From assembly GCF_050624435.1 (NCBI RefSeq), contig NC_134546.1, forward strand, positions 41,371,501 to 41,435,500: a stretch of 64,000 bases of DNA, written 5' to 3'. The DNA is from Tenrec ecaudatus. Taxonomy: Eukaryota > Chordata > Mammalia > Afrosoricida > Tenrecidae. Numbering within the stretch: position 1 is the first letter of the stretch; the number at the start of each line of letters is the position of its first letter. A program made the translations under genes and the position numbers. Of this stretch, positions 31,809 through 45,335 are shown one piece after another. Below the pieces are notes generated by a model. That model was not told the origin of the DNA and did no database searches. It saw nothing but the letters and a program-made list of their open reading frames with translations.

Positions 31809-33146
31809 TGGGGTTTACTATTAAGCACCTTAAAATCCTGAAGACCCTCTAACCTTCATTCAATATCCAATTCCCAAACTGCTCCCACATTTGGGCTATC
31901 CATTAGAGAAGCAGCCCACTCTTCCGGTATCAAATTCTTAGCTGTTCCTTGCTGCTGTCCCAAGAATGCCACAAGTGGGCTGGGGTCCAAATCAGGGGCT
32001 GGAAGTCTAAGTTCAAGGTACCAGCTCTCGGGAAAGGCTTCCTCACTCTGTCCACTCTGGAGGAAGATCCGTGCGTTTTTTTGTTCCTAGCTGACAATTC
32101 ACTCACTCTGTTTCCACACTCTCCATGTTTGTACAACTTCTTCTCCAGAGACTGGTCTTTCAAATTTATTGGCATAGATGAGTGAGTACTTCCAGTATTG
32201 CATCCATTTGTTGAAATTTGTCAATTGGTGTTCCTTCAATTCCTGGAGCCCTGTTTTCCGTCACAGGCATAGAGGTTAGAATTTAGAACACATTTGTTTG
32301 TTGGAAACAATTGAATTTATAACACGACCTTTTACATCAACAGGGCAGAGTCATATGTAGATTTGGAGGTGATAGAAAGGTGAGTTGGACTTCTCTTCTT
32401 CCTTTTATCCTTTGGCATAACTCAAGGACTGGGTACCCAACATTGCCAACGTGGTGTTGAGTTTCATACCAATCCTCTTCAAGTTCCCTTTTGAAAATGA
32501 AAATAAGGTCCAGAGTTAGGAAATGCACTGACATTATATTTTTGTCTGAATATTTTTGAGATGATTATGGAAGATCAAGGTGTTGTGAGTACACACAGTC
32601 CCTGCCTTCCCACATTATTTGAGTTTCAATGAGCCATACTTGCAAACACCTCTCTCCCTCTCTCTGTCTTTGGTGATATATACTACATACAATGTCACAG
32701 CACATAATTTGCTGTTATTACCATCCTCAGATGTTCACACACAGATGTTCAGTTTGATGACTTATGGTTCAAAACACCTCTATGTAGAAGAGGTAAGAAA
32801 TGCTGGAGATGAAAGAAAGAACAAGGAATAAGAAGAAAGAAATTAAAAAAATTACAGTGATAACCCAAGCCAGTGGCTTCATTTATTGGAAAATATGAAC
32901 CCAAACCCCGATGACTTGGCTTCACAGGGGAGTTTTGGAAGCAGTTAAATAGAGCTGTTTAAATTAAGCTTCTCTGTTTCTCTGGGTTCTAATATCCATT
33001 GCGATGTCCAAGACAACTTATAGAAAAAATTCATATTTAAGGGATTTATTAACCCTGTAATGCCTGAATTTTTAATTTCAGGAAAAAGAGGTTTTGTTTT
33101 TATTCTTTACTTTCATAGTTATCAATATGTATAATAACCACAATAT
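31809..33146. other. no recognised gene; possible old MaLR fragments
   Basis: 31850-31950 (AATTCCCAAACTGCTCCCAC ... GAAGCAGCCCACTCTTCCGG) recalls MaLR-associated sequence, but I cannot define an element. The rest is AT-rich. Confidence 0.3.
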
Positions 33147-35443
33147 TTTAAATCATTTTATTAGGGGCTCATACAACTCATCACCATCTATGCATACAGC
33201 AATTGTGTAAAGCACATTTGTACATTCATTACCCTCATCATTCTCAAAACCTTTGCTCTCCCCTTAAGCCCCTGGCATCAGCTCCTCATTTTCCCCCCTC
33301 TCTCCCAGCTCCCCCTCCCTCATTAACCCTTGATAATTTATAAATTATTATTTTGTCATATCTTGCCCTGTCCGATGTCTCCCTTCACCCACTTTTTTGT
33401 TGTCCATCCCCCAGGGAGGAGGTCACATGTAGATCCTTATAATCAGTTCCCCCCTTTCCAACCTACCCTCTCAGTATCACCACTCACACCACTGGTCCTG
33501 AAGGGATCATCTGCCCTGGATTCCTTGTATTTCCAGTTCCTATCTGTACCAGTGTACATCCTCTGGTCTAGCCAGATTTGTAAGATAGAATTGGGATCAT
33601 GATAGTGGGGCGGGAAGAAGCATTTAGGAACTAGTGGAAAGTTTTATTTTTCATCGTTGCTACATCGCACCCTGACTGGCTCATCTCCTCCTCGAGACCT
33701 ATCTGTAAGGGATGTTCAGTGACCTACAAATGGGCTTTGGGTTTCCACTCCACACTAACCCCATCATTCACTATGATAAGATTTTTTTGTTCTGATGATG
33801 CCTGATACTTGATTCCTTCAACACCTCATGATCGCACAGACTGGTGTGCTCCTTCCATGTGGGCTTTTTTGTTTCTGAGCTAGATGGCCACTTGTTTACC
33901 TTCAAGCTTTTAAGACCCCAGAGGCTATATCTTTTGATAGCCAGGCACCATCAGCTTTCTTCACCACATTTACTTATGTACCCATTTGTCTTTAGCGATT
34001 GTATCATGGAGGTAAACACACAATGACATGATTTTTTGTTCTTTGATGCCTGATAACTGATCCCTTCCATACCTCGTGATCACACAGGCTGGTGTGCTTC
34101 ATCCATGTGGGCTTTGTTGCTTCTGAGCTAGACAGCCATTTGTTTACTTTCAAACCTTTAAGACCCCAGACGCTATTTCTTTTGACAGCTGGGCACCATC
34201 AGCTTTCTTCACCACATTTGCTTATTCACCCACTTTGTCTTTAGCAATTGTGTCAGGAAGGTGAGCATCATAGAATGCCATTTTAAGAGAAGAAAGTATT
34301 CTTGCTTTGAGGGAGTACTTGAGTGGAGGCCCAATGTCCTTCTGCTACCTTAATACTAAACCTATAAATATATGCACATAGATTTATTTCCCCATCCTCA
34401 TATGTAAATATATTTGCACATGTACATGCCTTTATCTAGACCTCTATAAATGCCCTTTGCCTCCAAGCTCTTTCCTCTATCTCCTTTGACTTTCCTTCTG
34501 CCCTATTATCATGCTCAGTCCCCAACTGGGTTTCAGCAATTCCTCTTGGTTACATTACCCTTGATCATGCCCTACCAGGCCTCCCATACCCTCCTCACCA
34601 CCGATTTGGATCATTTGTTGTTCCCTTGTCCCTGGGTTTGTTAACACTACTACCTTTGCCCTCACCTCTCCCTCTCCCATGTCTCCCCGGAACTGTTGGT
34701 CCCATTGTTTTCTCCTCCATATTGTTCATCCAGTCTATTTTATTTAGACAGATCTGTGGAGATAATAACATGTGCAAAACAAGACAGAGAAAAACCAAGC
34801 AACAATATACAAAACAACAACAAACCAATAACAAAAACAACAACAACAACCAAAACACAACAAGAAAGAAAAGCTTACAGTTAGTTCAAGGATTGTTTAT
34901 TGGCCTTTAGAAGTGTTTTCCAGTCCAGTCTGTTGGGGCACCTTTCCCTGGCCCCAAAGTTTACCTTCAGCATTCCCTGGGGATCTCGCTGCTCTGTTCC
35001 CTTGCTGTTCTGTTGCACCCCCTTAATGTTTTGCCTCGGTGTGGCGGGATCAGATCCGGTGAAATTCCCATACTGTGTCTCAGGTGTTGTCCCCTGTAAG
35101 GCTATGGGTCAATGAGGGGCGTCGTGTCTCATAGTGGGGCCGGCCATGTGGTCCTCTGTGTGGACTGGCTGCTCTAATTGGGAACATCGACCTCATCGCC
35201 TGGTGGGCCAGAATGTGCTCCACTCTCTCCTCCTCCCTCTTCATCTGCTCCCATGTGCTCCGATCAGATATGTCCCTCTCCCGGAGCTGCAGATTCAATG
35301 GCGTCCTTTGAAATAAATTTTTCTGGTGGGAGGGGCAGGTGTCCATGTAGTAGTTGGGATTGGGACCAGTCCTCCAAACCTCTCCACTGGTTCCTTACTC
35401 CACGTTGGCATGTTGCATTCACATCTTGGAGCATTGCAACCAA
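33147..35443 (-). mobile_element. longest L1 3'-end copy (about 2.3 kb)
   Basis: Inverted 3' end AATCATTTTATTAGGGGCTC at the left, pyrimidine tract at 33291-33323, a C/T-rich unique region, an A-rich block at 34752-34885, and upstream sequence reaching CATCTTGGAGCATTGCAACC. Part of the CACACAGGCTGGTGTGCTTC section appears twice (33820-34020 and 34060-34270), an internal tandem duplication. No ORF2 remains, so either the 3' UTR of this L1 is unusually long or the element is non-autonomous. Confidence 0.75.
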
Positions 35444-37489
35444 AATACATTAAAAAAATTTTTTTTGCAATTTTTTAAAGGAAGTTAACGAGTTATAATG
35501 CCAGTGAGAAATTCTTAGGGTTGTTTATCCTGTTGTTTACAAAGTTGTGAAAAGTCTGCTAATAAATTCCTGAAGGGCATATTACTCTGCTATAAACCTC
35601 AACCTGAAAGCATTCGGCTTGAGCTCTGTGGGTCCAATTTCCCCACGGTGTAAGCCAGCTTCCCTCCCCAAAGCACTCATCTTACCTTGTTCCATGAGTT
35701 GGGGAGTTCCTCACTCGGTTCCGTGCCCTGGGTCCTGGTTCTGCTGCTGCTCTTCTGAGGGTGTACCTATCATCTGGATCCAGGAGGGTCACTGCCAGGA
35801 ATCTCAGGTCTAGAGGGCATGCCCCACTCCTGGCTCTTGCTAGTAGTAAGATCCTTCCTCTCATTTCTCAGAAGGTTCATTTTATACACAGCAGGATGGC
35901 ATTCTAGGGAAATCGTACTCACAATTACTCACAGATGAATCCTATCAGTATCTTCCCCCACTATCTTATCAGAGGCATTCAGGGAAAGGTTGTTTGGTGG
36001 ACGTTAGAGACTCTGGCTAGAAGAACCACATTAAATAATTCATGGCCTCTGCAGAGATGTTACTATAAAAGATATGTAGGATAAAAAAGGGAAAGGAACA
36101 CATAGACACCTGTCTCTAATTTTCTGACTAGAAGCACACCCTCCCCTGCCCAGGGATTTTGCAGGTGATCCAGCACCTCCCAGAAGTAGTTATTACTGCA
36201 GTGGTCAAAATTCCAAGTTGCCCAACTCTTCACCGTGGGAGCAAGTTGTGATGATTTGTGTATTTCTTAATGCACACATGTATAAAAATATATCTGTAAG
36301 TTTATAACATTATATATAATGTTCCCAGCTCCCAAAGGCAAATATAGAATGGATTTATAATGATACTGATAATAATAAGCAATAATAGCGAAACTAGAAG
36401 GGGAAAAATACCTTTTAACCTGGAAGATATTTGACTTATGTAGAAACCCATTTGGAACAGATCATGAGTCAGGACGACCTGCCTTAGAGTTCCCAAGGAC
36501 GGGCCCCAAGAAGTAAAAGAACCTTCACGGGATGTTTCTCTCCCCTCCGAGTGTGTCGTGAGTGGATCCTACTGAGGGACTCTTGGATTTATTCAGGATG
36601 CGGAGACTAGAGCCCTGGAGAGGGAAGAGCACATGTTTTTCTCCTGACCGTGCTGTGTGGAGGCAGCAGCCCTGTCCTCGCTCTTCGCGTTCCCGGGGCA
36701 CAGTGGTCCTGCTCTCTGGCTGCTGGCAGACACGGTGCTCTCCTCCATTAAAAATGCATGGACCATCCACCTGCTGCCGCTCTTATCTGTCACATTGAAT
36801 CATGCCTTCTGGACATCATGTGCCTGCAGACAAACAGAGGGCCATTTAATACTTGAGGACTTGCAAGGCTTTTATCAAGAGAGGAATCTCCTTCAAAGAA
36901 TAGCTTAGAAATAGAAGTCTGTACTGAATTGTGCACGGGGAGTCTGGAGACGGGAGAACGGGACTCTTCCGTTCCGTGATGGGACTTCCGCAATAGCTGA
37001 TTAGTAGTAAGGTTAGGGGTGCCTGTGGGAGATGGGGCGCTGGAAGATGAGTTTGAAGTGACAGGTGGGTAGAGGACCGGAAGGTGGCTAAGGTGCATTT
37101 GTGCAATGAAGGGAAACACTGAAATGGTAGATGCCGTTTGGGGAGCGAGTTCTCTCCGATGGTCCAACTTTAGACATTGATTACAGGCAGACTTGCAGGG
37201 TCCACCGTGGGGGTGGGTGGGGAGGGAATTCCGTTTCCAGATGTGGTTTTAGAGCGAGAGATGAAGTCTAGGAACACCGCAGTTGGAAGAGGAGGGAAGC
37301 GGGCTCTGGAAAACAATCTGGGAAGAAATCAGAGAGAGGGTCCTTGGAAAAGGGCAGGTCGTTGACAATTTTTAGGAACTTCACCTTGCTTTCTGAGTAT
37401 TTCTTACTTTTAAAGAGCAACCTGTTCTTGTTTTAAGATGCAACATATCTTTAGTGACTCTAGGAGATATGTTAGAATTGCCTGGCGGG
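35444..37489. other. no recognised gene
   Basis: Intergenic; frames up to 125 codons overlap on both strands. 35640-35900 has an LTR-like look (CTTCCCTCCCCAAAGCACTC...) but no definable ends. Confidence 0.35.
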
Positions 37490-37558
37490 TTTCCTGGGCA
37501 GACTGTGAGCCTTTCTGACTTTTGGCTAGCAGCTGAGTGATTCGCCACTGTCACCAAG
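37490..37558 (-). repeat. AfroSINE fragment, decayed
   Basis: GGCTAGCAGCTGAGTGATTC and CCACTGTCACC match the inverted AfroSINE head. Confidence 0.45.
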
Positions 37559-37564
37559 ATGCCT

Positions 37565-38085
37565 TTTTGGGAATAGATATGTTTTTGCTTTTCTTGGATA
37601 CCAAGGAATCAATTCTAATTCCCAGTGAGTTGTCCCACAGACAACAGAAGCAAACGCTGCCCAGGTTGACTCCATCCTCCCAACCACTGCAGTACTGCTT
37701 GGACCTATTGTTGCAGCTGCTGTGTTGATGCATTTCATTGAGCACCTTCTTAATTTTCTGCTGACTGACCCTCTCCTTTACCAAGCATGATGTCCTTCTC
37801 CGGGGCTGGTCCTTCCTGATGACACACCCTAAGTGCACTCATCCTTCCTCCCGTCTCAGGAGCCTTTGAGCTATACTTTTTCTAAAACAGATCCATTCTT
37901 CTAGCAATCCACAGTATGCTCCGTATTCTTTACCAAGGCAGAATTGAAAGGCTTCGATTCTTTTTCAGGGTCCTTTCTGTTGTTGCCCGGATTTTGCACG
38001 TATGAGGTAATTGGATATACCATGGTTTCAGGTAGGTGTACTTTATCCTCAAAGTGACTAGCTTTGCTCTGTAACACTCTGTGTA
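37565..38085 (-). mobile_element. RTE LINE fragment, inverted
   Basis: Inverted reverse transcriptase C-terminal blocks: ACCAAGCATGATGTCCTTCT, CCATTCTTCTAGCAATCCAC, CGTATGAGGTAATTGGATAT and ACCATGGTTTCAGGTAGGTG, the mirror of 15450-15600 and 52380-52660. Decayed, no usable frame. Confidence 0.75.
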
Positions 38086-38092
38086 GGCTGGT

Positions 38093-38180
38093 GTGGGAGT
38101 TACGTAATCTGGTATCAATTTGGGACTTGAAAGGACTAAGAGTGAAGGGGTGGAGTCTAGTCTGTCAATCAGATTGTTGA
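38093..38180. mobile_element. TGTGTTAG-family LTR fragment
   Basis: TGTGGGAGTTACGTAATCTG then GTGAAGGGGTGGAGTCTAG, the same end as the copy at 379, truncated after about 90 bp. Confidence 0.6.
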
Positions 38181-38189
38181 CTAGAGAAA

Positions 38190-38554
38190 TGAATTCATTG
38201 ACACTATGTGTAAGAGCTTTTTATCAAATAGCAATTGTATATTGAGAAAACATCCAAGCCCAGTCAAGACCAAGTCCATAAGCCTGATATTAGCCCATAT
38301 GTCCGGTACTAGTCTATAAATTCCTTTTCAGAATCACACAGCACATGCAATAATGCTGAACGCAGGAAGATCACAGGCCAGTGGATGAAAAGTCTTGTGG
38401 ATCCTGTGGCAGTGGAAGTATCTCAGCACTGGCTTGGGTCTCCACATGGCTCTTCCAGGTCTCAGAGTGTGTCTCCTCAATGGCAAGGTGAAAGCCGAGC
38501 GAGAGGCTTCTCACAGGTCTCAGTGCCTCTGCGTGGCTTGCTAACAGGAAGATG

Positions 38555-38627
<73 letters not shown>

Positions 38628-38748
38628 TGCCCAGATATGTCCACAAGGAGGCATCATCAGCCTGTGACCTGATTGACAGGCTAGACTCCACCCATTCACT
38701 CTTAATACCCTCAAATTGACATGAGATTATTTAACTACTACATTCTCT
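38190..38748. mobile_element. LTR-like element, TGTGTTAG family, opposite orientation to its neighbour
   Basis: Starts in ACTAGAGAAATGAATTCATT and ends GAGATTATTTAACTACTACA. It abuts the opposite-oriented fragment at 38093. Contains the (GA)n tract at 38561-38622. Confidence 0.7.
38561..38622. repeat. (GA)n microsatellite
   Basis: About 31 pure GA units inside the LTR-like element. Confidence 0.95.
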
Positions 38749-39489
38749 AATGAAGTCTTTTGCAGCATTTTTGTCTAAACACAGTACATCATTTGATTCA
38801 TAAATCTCTTTGGTGGTTGATCCCTCATAAATTGGCACAAGATTCCTTCTTTATACGCTATTCCTAGTCTGAAAGCTACCATCACAGAAACAGGGAAGTC
38901 ACCACAGTATGACAAACTGACAGATGAGTGGTGGAGCAGGCTCCTTAGTAGATATAAAAGGAGTCAGAACAAAAGCAGAAAACAATACAAATGAAAAAGA
39001 ACACATTTGTGAAAATATGGCTGGAAATAGGCAGGAGAGGGATGAAATCATGAACACAGTGGAATGGCCCTCAAAAAAAAAAAGCTGGAAGAATGCCTTC
39101 ATCCTCAGTCATATGAGCAAAGAAGGGGAGGAGCTGTCCAATGAGGAAATGTTACAGTTAGGATTGCTTCACACTACCTACTACTGTGGCGACGGTAAAT
39201 AGACATTTAGCTAATAGGCAGCAGTAAGACTCCATCCGACCCTCAGGATCCTTTTGTCTGTCTGTCCCATTCGGCTTAGTCACTTTCTCATGCTTCCAAA
39301 ATGGCTGCTGCCCTTCTGCGTTTCATGTTTGTACTTCAGGCTGGAAGACTTAGAAAAGGAAAACTGGAAAGCGTATGACTCGGGAAACAATAGCTTTGTC
39401 ATTGAGTTCTGTTTATAGCTCATTGACTACACCCACCCTAGACCGTGGTTTCACCAGAACCTGGAAAATGGATAGTTTAGCTGGGTCTT
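38749..39489. other. no recognised gene
   Basis: A 92-codon Lys/Glu-rich frame at 38924-39202 has no recognisable domain. Confidence 0.35.
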
Positions 39490-39615
39490 AGCCACACTGA
39501 AGGATCACTGGTGGTGTAGTGGGTTCTGTGTGGGACTGTGAACTGCAAGGTCAAAACCAGCTGCTCAATGGGACAAAGATGAGGCTTTGTACTCCCATAA
39601 ATATTCCTATAAAGA
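39490..39615 (+). repeat. AfroSINE, 5' part, split by L1
   Basis: GGATCACTGGTGGTGTAGTG head up to ATTCCTATAAAGA (39603-39615), which recurs at 40987-40999 after the L1 insertion. Confidence 0.85.
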
Positions 39616-40986
<1,371 letters not shown>

Positions 40987-41092
40987 ATTCCTATAAAGAT
41001 CGACAGCCTCGGAAACCCCAGGGAGCAGTTGTTGTCTCTCTCGTGGGGTCACTATTAGTCTGAATTGACTAGATGGCAGCTGTTTGGTGTTT
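40987..41092 (+). repeat. AfroSINE, 3' part
   Basis: ATTCCTATAAAGATCGACAG through GTCTGAATTGACTAGATGGC completes the SINE begun at 39490. Confidence 0.85.
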
Positions 41093-42885
41093 TTTTTTAG
41101 TAACCCTGAGAAGCTCTGTTGGCCCTGCAGTAGAAGCACTGGGACATTAACATATAGAAAAAGTCATATGGTAGGTTTACTTCGAGATAAGTCACCATGG
41201 AGAGACGAGTAGAGAAGATAACCTGGCTGTACCTGCAGCTGCTGCTGTGGGGAAGAGATGCCAAATGGTCAGCATCTCGTCCATATAGGAGCTTAATGGA
41301 ATTGTAATCCTACAATCTCAGATGCAAGAGGCCATATTAGCTGCTCTGTAGTCTAATCCAATTTACAGTTCTCAAATCTCCCCCACTAAATCTCTAACAC
41401 GCTCGGACCATTGCTTCTTGTCTTCCAGTAAGAGGAATTGACCATCTCCCAACACAGACTATTCTATCGTTTCAGTCAACATCTATCATTCTGTAGCCTG
41501 CTTGTGTCTCTTAGGTTATAGAGCTGTGCTCTGAATTCCCAATTTGTAAGTTCTTTTCACAGGGGGAGCCTAGGGACTGGCGCAGAGCCCATGCAAGCAA
41601 ATGCTGAATGCACACTCATTGAATGAATGAGCAAATAGACACCTCAAATTGAGAGATAATTAAACTACTCCCATTGAAATGTCCCTGCTCTAGTGAAAAC
41701 ACATGGATGACCAACTGAGGTGCTTTGGTTAAATAATCGAATGTGTTAAAATGTTGAAAACCACAGTGAGGAGATGGCATTGGCACCGTGTCTGACCTCC
41801 TCCGGCTTCCGTGGGGAGAAGAAGAATTCAACTTGACACCAGCCCAAGGCCACAAGGAAGAAGTCAAACATGCCTTCACCCTTCACCATTCTTTATTCTG
41901 TTCTGAGACCAGCTGTCCTTTACAGAGGACTCTGCATCTCTACTGGGTTCAATCATTCACTGCAATGGTCACGCAGAGCTCAAAGACAATACTCACAATT
42001 ATGAGGTTTATTCGAGAAGCCAACAAACTACAACATGCCAAAGATACAGTTTTGTTGTGTCTTTTGGTCTATAACACCGTGTTACATTCATGTTGGCAGA
42101 CATGTCTCACTCTGATCCCCGAGTCTTAGCTACGTGGTTCCTTGGCTTTTGCCTTCCATGGGCTGGGAAGACTGTCACTGTGCAGAGACCATGCTGAGAA
42201 AGGACAGGGTACAGAAAAGGGAGTCTGGTATGCTGAAGCTTAGCTCTTTCCTAAAGGTTCTGAGGATAAATCTATTTTTCCAAGTAAAATGACCTTCTAT
42301 CCCTCACTCCTTAATTCTCTCCTTTCCTCTTTTGACTCCACAGACCCATACGGCAGGAGAAACTGTACATGGTCCTCTAATGTATCCTTCTGCCCTTTTT
42401 CCCCCACTTAAAATCATTCCAGCAAAGTAAGCTTCTCCTATTTATAAGGACCAGAAGAGGATGTTCTTCAAGGTCTTTCAATCACACATTCTTTGTCTGA
42501 CAAGAGTCACCCAGAAATGCTTCCCTAAAGTGAAGTTTCCAAAACAAAGCTCCTCACCTGCAATCTTATAGCTGTTTCTTGTTGGACCGACATAAAAACT
42601 TAAGAATCCTTGACCATGGCCTTCAGAAGTTTCCCTGGAAACTCTAAGTGAGGGATTATTTAACCTTTTTCTGATGAGAGTTAGATGCCTAACAATGTAC
42701 CCAGAGACCTTCGGACTCAGAAGACAGCGAGCACTCTTTCTAGTTCTTAGTTTCCTCATCTGAAAAGGGAGCAGAGCGTCGTCTATCCCGCTCCTTCTCA
42801 CGTGGACATTGCAGAGACCCAGGGGGAGACTAAGCCTCAGAGTACCCTGGGAAATGTAAGCAGATTCCTCACTTTCTCTCTCTTG
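41093..42885. other. no recognised gene; possible old LTR near 41950-42230
   Basis: CACTGCAATGGTCACGCAGA ... ATACTCACAATTATGAGGTT ... resembles inverted LTR sequence of old ERVs, without definable ends. A MIR-like TTAGTTTCCTCATCTGAAAA lies at about 42747. A 162-codon minus frame (42966-42478) crosses these repeats and is judged accidental. Confidence 0.35.
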
Positions 42886-43025
42886 CTGTGGGCCGGGGCC
42901 ATCAAGCCAATTCTGCCTCATAGTGACCCTATGTGCAACAGACCAAGACACCACCAAGCCCCACAATTGTTCTTAATGTTGGCCTTAAGCCACTTTCCCC
43001 ATTGAGCCCTCATTTCCCCTCTCTG
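42886..43025 (-). mobile_element. RTE LINE 3' end, inverted
   Basis: GGCCATCAAGCCAATTCTGC, CATAGTGACCCTATGTGCAA and CCCATTGAGCCCTCATTTCC mirror the RTE terminus. Confidence 0.7.
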
Positions 43026-43270
43026 TCATCTTTCAGCCTCTCATCTATTGCTGATTGGCTAAGCACTGGCCTTAGACTTCACTACATTTCTATCAACCTC
43101 ATTGTTCTCTAGCATTCCCCCTCGACCTCCTAGCTTGCAGCTCTGTTCAATGCACCATTCTGATCGTCAGGTCTGGGTGGATTCCTTGACCCACCTAGTC
43201 TCTGGTTAGTCTATTTTCCTTCCTTTGTGAACCACTGAATGCCTTTAGCTCAAATGAGGCATCTTCCACC

Positions 43271-43456
43271 CTTCCCTGGGGACACTGCAATGTCTGAAGG
43301 TATTCTTGGATGCCACAGCTTGGTGCTGTTTGCAGGAAGTGGACAGAGCCAAGGATTGTGCTAGACATCTTGCAGTGCACAGAGCAGTCTCCCTGTCTCC
43401 CTAAGAAGTAGTCAGTCCCAATGCCAATCATGCCCAAGTTGAGAAACACTGCTAGG
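43271..43456 (+). repeat. MER20-like hAT (Charlie) element
   Basis: CCCTGGGGACACTGCAATGT, TGCTAGACATCTTGCAGTGC, CACAGAGCAGTCTCCCTG and the end GTTGAGAAACACTGCT follow MER20. A 161-codon minus frame over this region is accidental. Confidence 0.75.
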
Positions 43457-43494
43457 AATAAAAATTCATCGAAGTCGGCATTATTCCTCCCCTC

Positions 43495-43860
43495 CCCCAA
43501 ACAGTTTTCTGTTTTGGATGCACAATTTGATTTGTACTTTGCAATTTGATGTACTTTGACACCACCACATGTGAAACCATCACCATCATGAAGAAAGTGA
43601 GCAAATCCATTGTCTCCGTTTGCAATTCTTCCCTCCCCCAGCCACCCCTTCCTTCCTCCCCCCCACCTCCAGGCAACCATCGTTCTTGTTTTCCATCACC
43701 AGGTACTGATTTGCATAGCTTAGAATTCTAAGAAATAAAATTATGTAGAATGTGCTCTTTTTGTTTGATTTCTTTCAGCATAGTTATTTTGAGACTCATT
43801 CACACGATTGTGGAACTACTTAGTCTTGAAAAAGTACTTAAGTCTGTCTGTAGCTGAGAA
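43495..43860 (-). mobile_element. old L1M 3'-UTR fragment
   Basis: ACATGTGAAACCATCACC, CCACCTCCAGGCAACCATCG, TTCTAAGAAATAAAATTATG and TTTCAGCATAGTTATTTTGA are inverted L1M blocks. Confidence 0.7.
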
Positions 43861-43916
43861 CAAAGGGCTACAACTTCTAGACTCTTGGGTTAGCATGAGC
43901 CACTCCTTTGATGACC

Positions 43917-44022
43917 TTTACTACTTAGATTGGATAATTCTGGAAGCAGACCACCAGGCCTTTCCTCCAAGGTGCCTCTGGATAAACTCAAACCTTTAAC
44001 CTTTCAGCTAAGCACAGTAATC
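43917..44022 (-). repeat. AfroSINE fragment
   Basis: GGAAGCAGACCACCAGGCCT and CCTTTAACCTTTCAGCTAAG are inverted AfroSINE blocks. Confidence 0.6.
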
Positions 44023-44121
44023 AGGATTTCTCTCTCTCTGCTTTATATCTCTCTGTCTCCATCTGGATCTACAGCTGTCTTGATTGCTTGGTTCTTACAG
44101 TCCCGTGCCTCAGCCTAGGAG

Positions 44122-44227
44122 TCATGGTGGCACGGTGGTTACGTGTTGGGCTGTGATCTCCCAGGCCAGCGGTGTAAACCGACCTCAGGAGCCAGCTGGG
44201 GCTTTCTACTCACATGAAGAGTTATAG
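44122..44227 (+). repeat. AfroSINE, 5' part, split by a SPIN element
   Basis: GTCATGGTGGCACGGTGGTT head to GAAGAGTTATAG, where the SPIN element intervenes. Confidence 0.85.
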
Positions 44228-44422
44228 CACCGGTTCTCAACCTGTGGGTCGAGACCCCTTTGGGGGTCGAATGACCCTTTCACAGGGGCCACCTGATTCA
44301 TAACAGTAGCAAAACGACAGCTACGAAGTAGCAACAGAAATAATTTTATGGTTGGGGGAGGTCACCACCACCTGAGAAATTGTATTAAAGGGTCGCGGTA
44401 TTAGGAAGGTTGAGAACCACTG
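44228..44422. mobile_element. SPIN-family hAT element inserted in an AfroSINE
   Basis: 195 bp, CACCGGTTCTCAACCTGTGG to GGAAGGTTGAGAACCACTG, with GGGTCGAGACCCCTTTGGGG inside; it is inverted relative to the copy at 25748. Flanks AGTTATAG and GGTTTCAG agree at 5 of 8 positions, both being variants of the AfroSINE's AGTTACAG, so this is a worn 8-bp duplication. Confidence 0.85.
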
Positions 44423-44515
44423 GGTTTCAGTCTCGGCAACCCACAGGGGCAGTTCTACTCTGTCCTAGAGGGCTGCTATGAGTTGACATCAACTTGATGG
44501 CAGTGAGTGAGAGGG
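44423..44515 (+). repeat. AfroSINE, 3' part
   Basis: TTTCAGTCTCGGCAACCCAC through GAGTTGACATCAACTTGATG resumes the SINE. Confidence 0.85.
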
Positions 44516-44528
44516 AGTGTGTTTCTTA

Positions 44529-44680
44529 TCTTGGGAGCCCCGTGCTGCTATCTGGGTTAGGTGTTGGGCACGAGGTCAGGGGTTCAAGGTGAGACTATCT
44601 ACTCCCATGAAGCTTTACGGTTTCAGAAACCCTGTGTAGGTTTGCTATGATCTGGAATAGACTCAGTGGCCGTGGGCTTA
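44529..44680 (+). repeat. AfroSINE
   Basis: GGGAGCCCCGTGCTGCTATC head; tail GATCTGGAATAGACTCAGTG. Confidence 0.75.
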
Positions 44681-45174
44681 CTCTGGCGTTGGAATTTTCC
44701 TTTTTGCGATCCTCCATACCTGGCTTGTGAACTACTTCTTTGTTCTCCTAGTCTCTGCTCCCTTGAATTCACAGAACCCCTTATTCTTTTTGCTTTCCCT
44801 TAAAGAGGATATCAAAGACGTGACCATGAGCCACAAGTGATGGAAACAGGGCCCTGACATAGTTTGTTTTACTCCTTAAATCCTACATTTTCATGTGAAT
44901 CTATATGTGGTGCATGTACGAAAACAAGTACAGCTTGCTAAGGCATCACTAAGGGGCACTGCTTACCTGGTTTTGCTAATTTTGGCTTTCAGAATCTTCC
45001 CTAGAAGAATATCTACTCAAGGTATCAATATTTAATAATAGCTGAAGGGGTTCTTTAGCTCATGACTTTGTGAAGACCGTAAAAAGATTAGTTGAAAATA
45101 ACTGAATTCACACATACTAATGAGAATTGTGTACATTTTACTATATAGTTAGCTTAAAGCAATCTCTTCACCAT
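44681..45174. other. no recognised feature
   Basis: Intergenic sequence. Confidence 0.4.
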
Positions 45175-45335
45175 TAGGTCGATGACAGCTCATATTGATC
45201 CTATAGAACAAAGTAGAACTGCCTCACCGAGTTGAGATGCTGAGAATCTTTATGGAAGCAGACTGCCACATCTTTCTCTGAGGCGCTGCTGGTGGGTTTG
45301 AACGGACAGCCTTTGGGTTTCTATAGTTAGCTAAG
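45175..45335 (-). repeat. AfroSINE, old subfamily
   Basis: GTAGAACTGCCTCACCGAGT and GGAAGCAGACTGCCACATCT are inverted blocks. Confidence 0.7.

Noticed and set aside
42478..42966. 162-codon minus-strand frame
   Set aside because: Crosses a MIR-like piece and an RTE end; no domain.
43195..43680. 161-codon minus-strand frame
   Set aside because: Covers a MER20-like element and an L1M fragment; chance frame.
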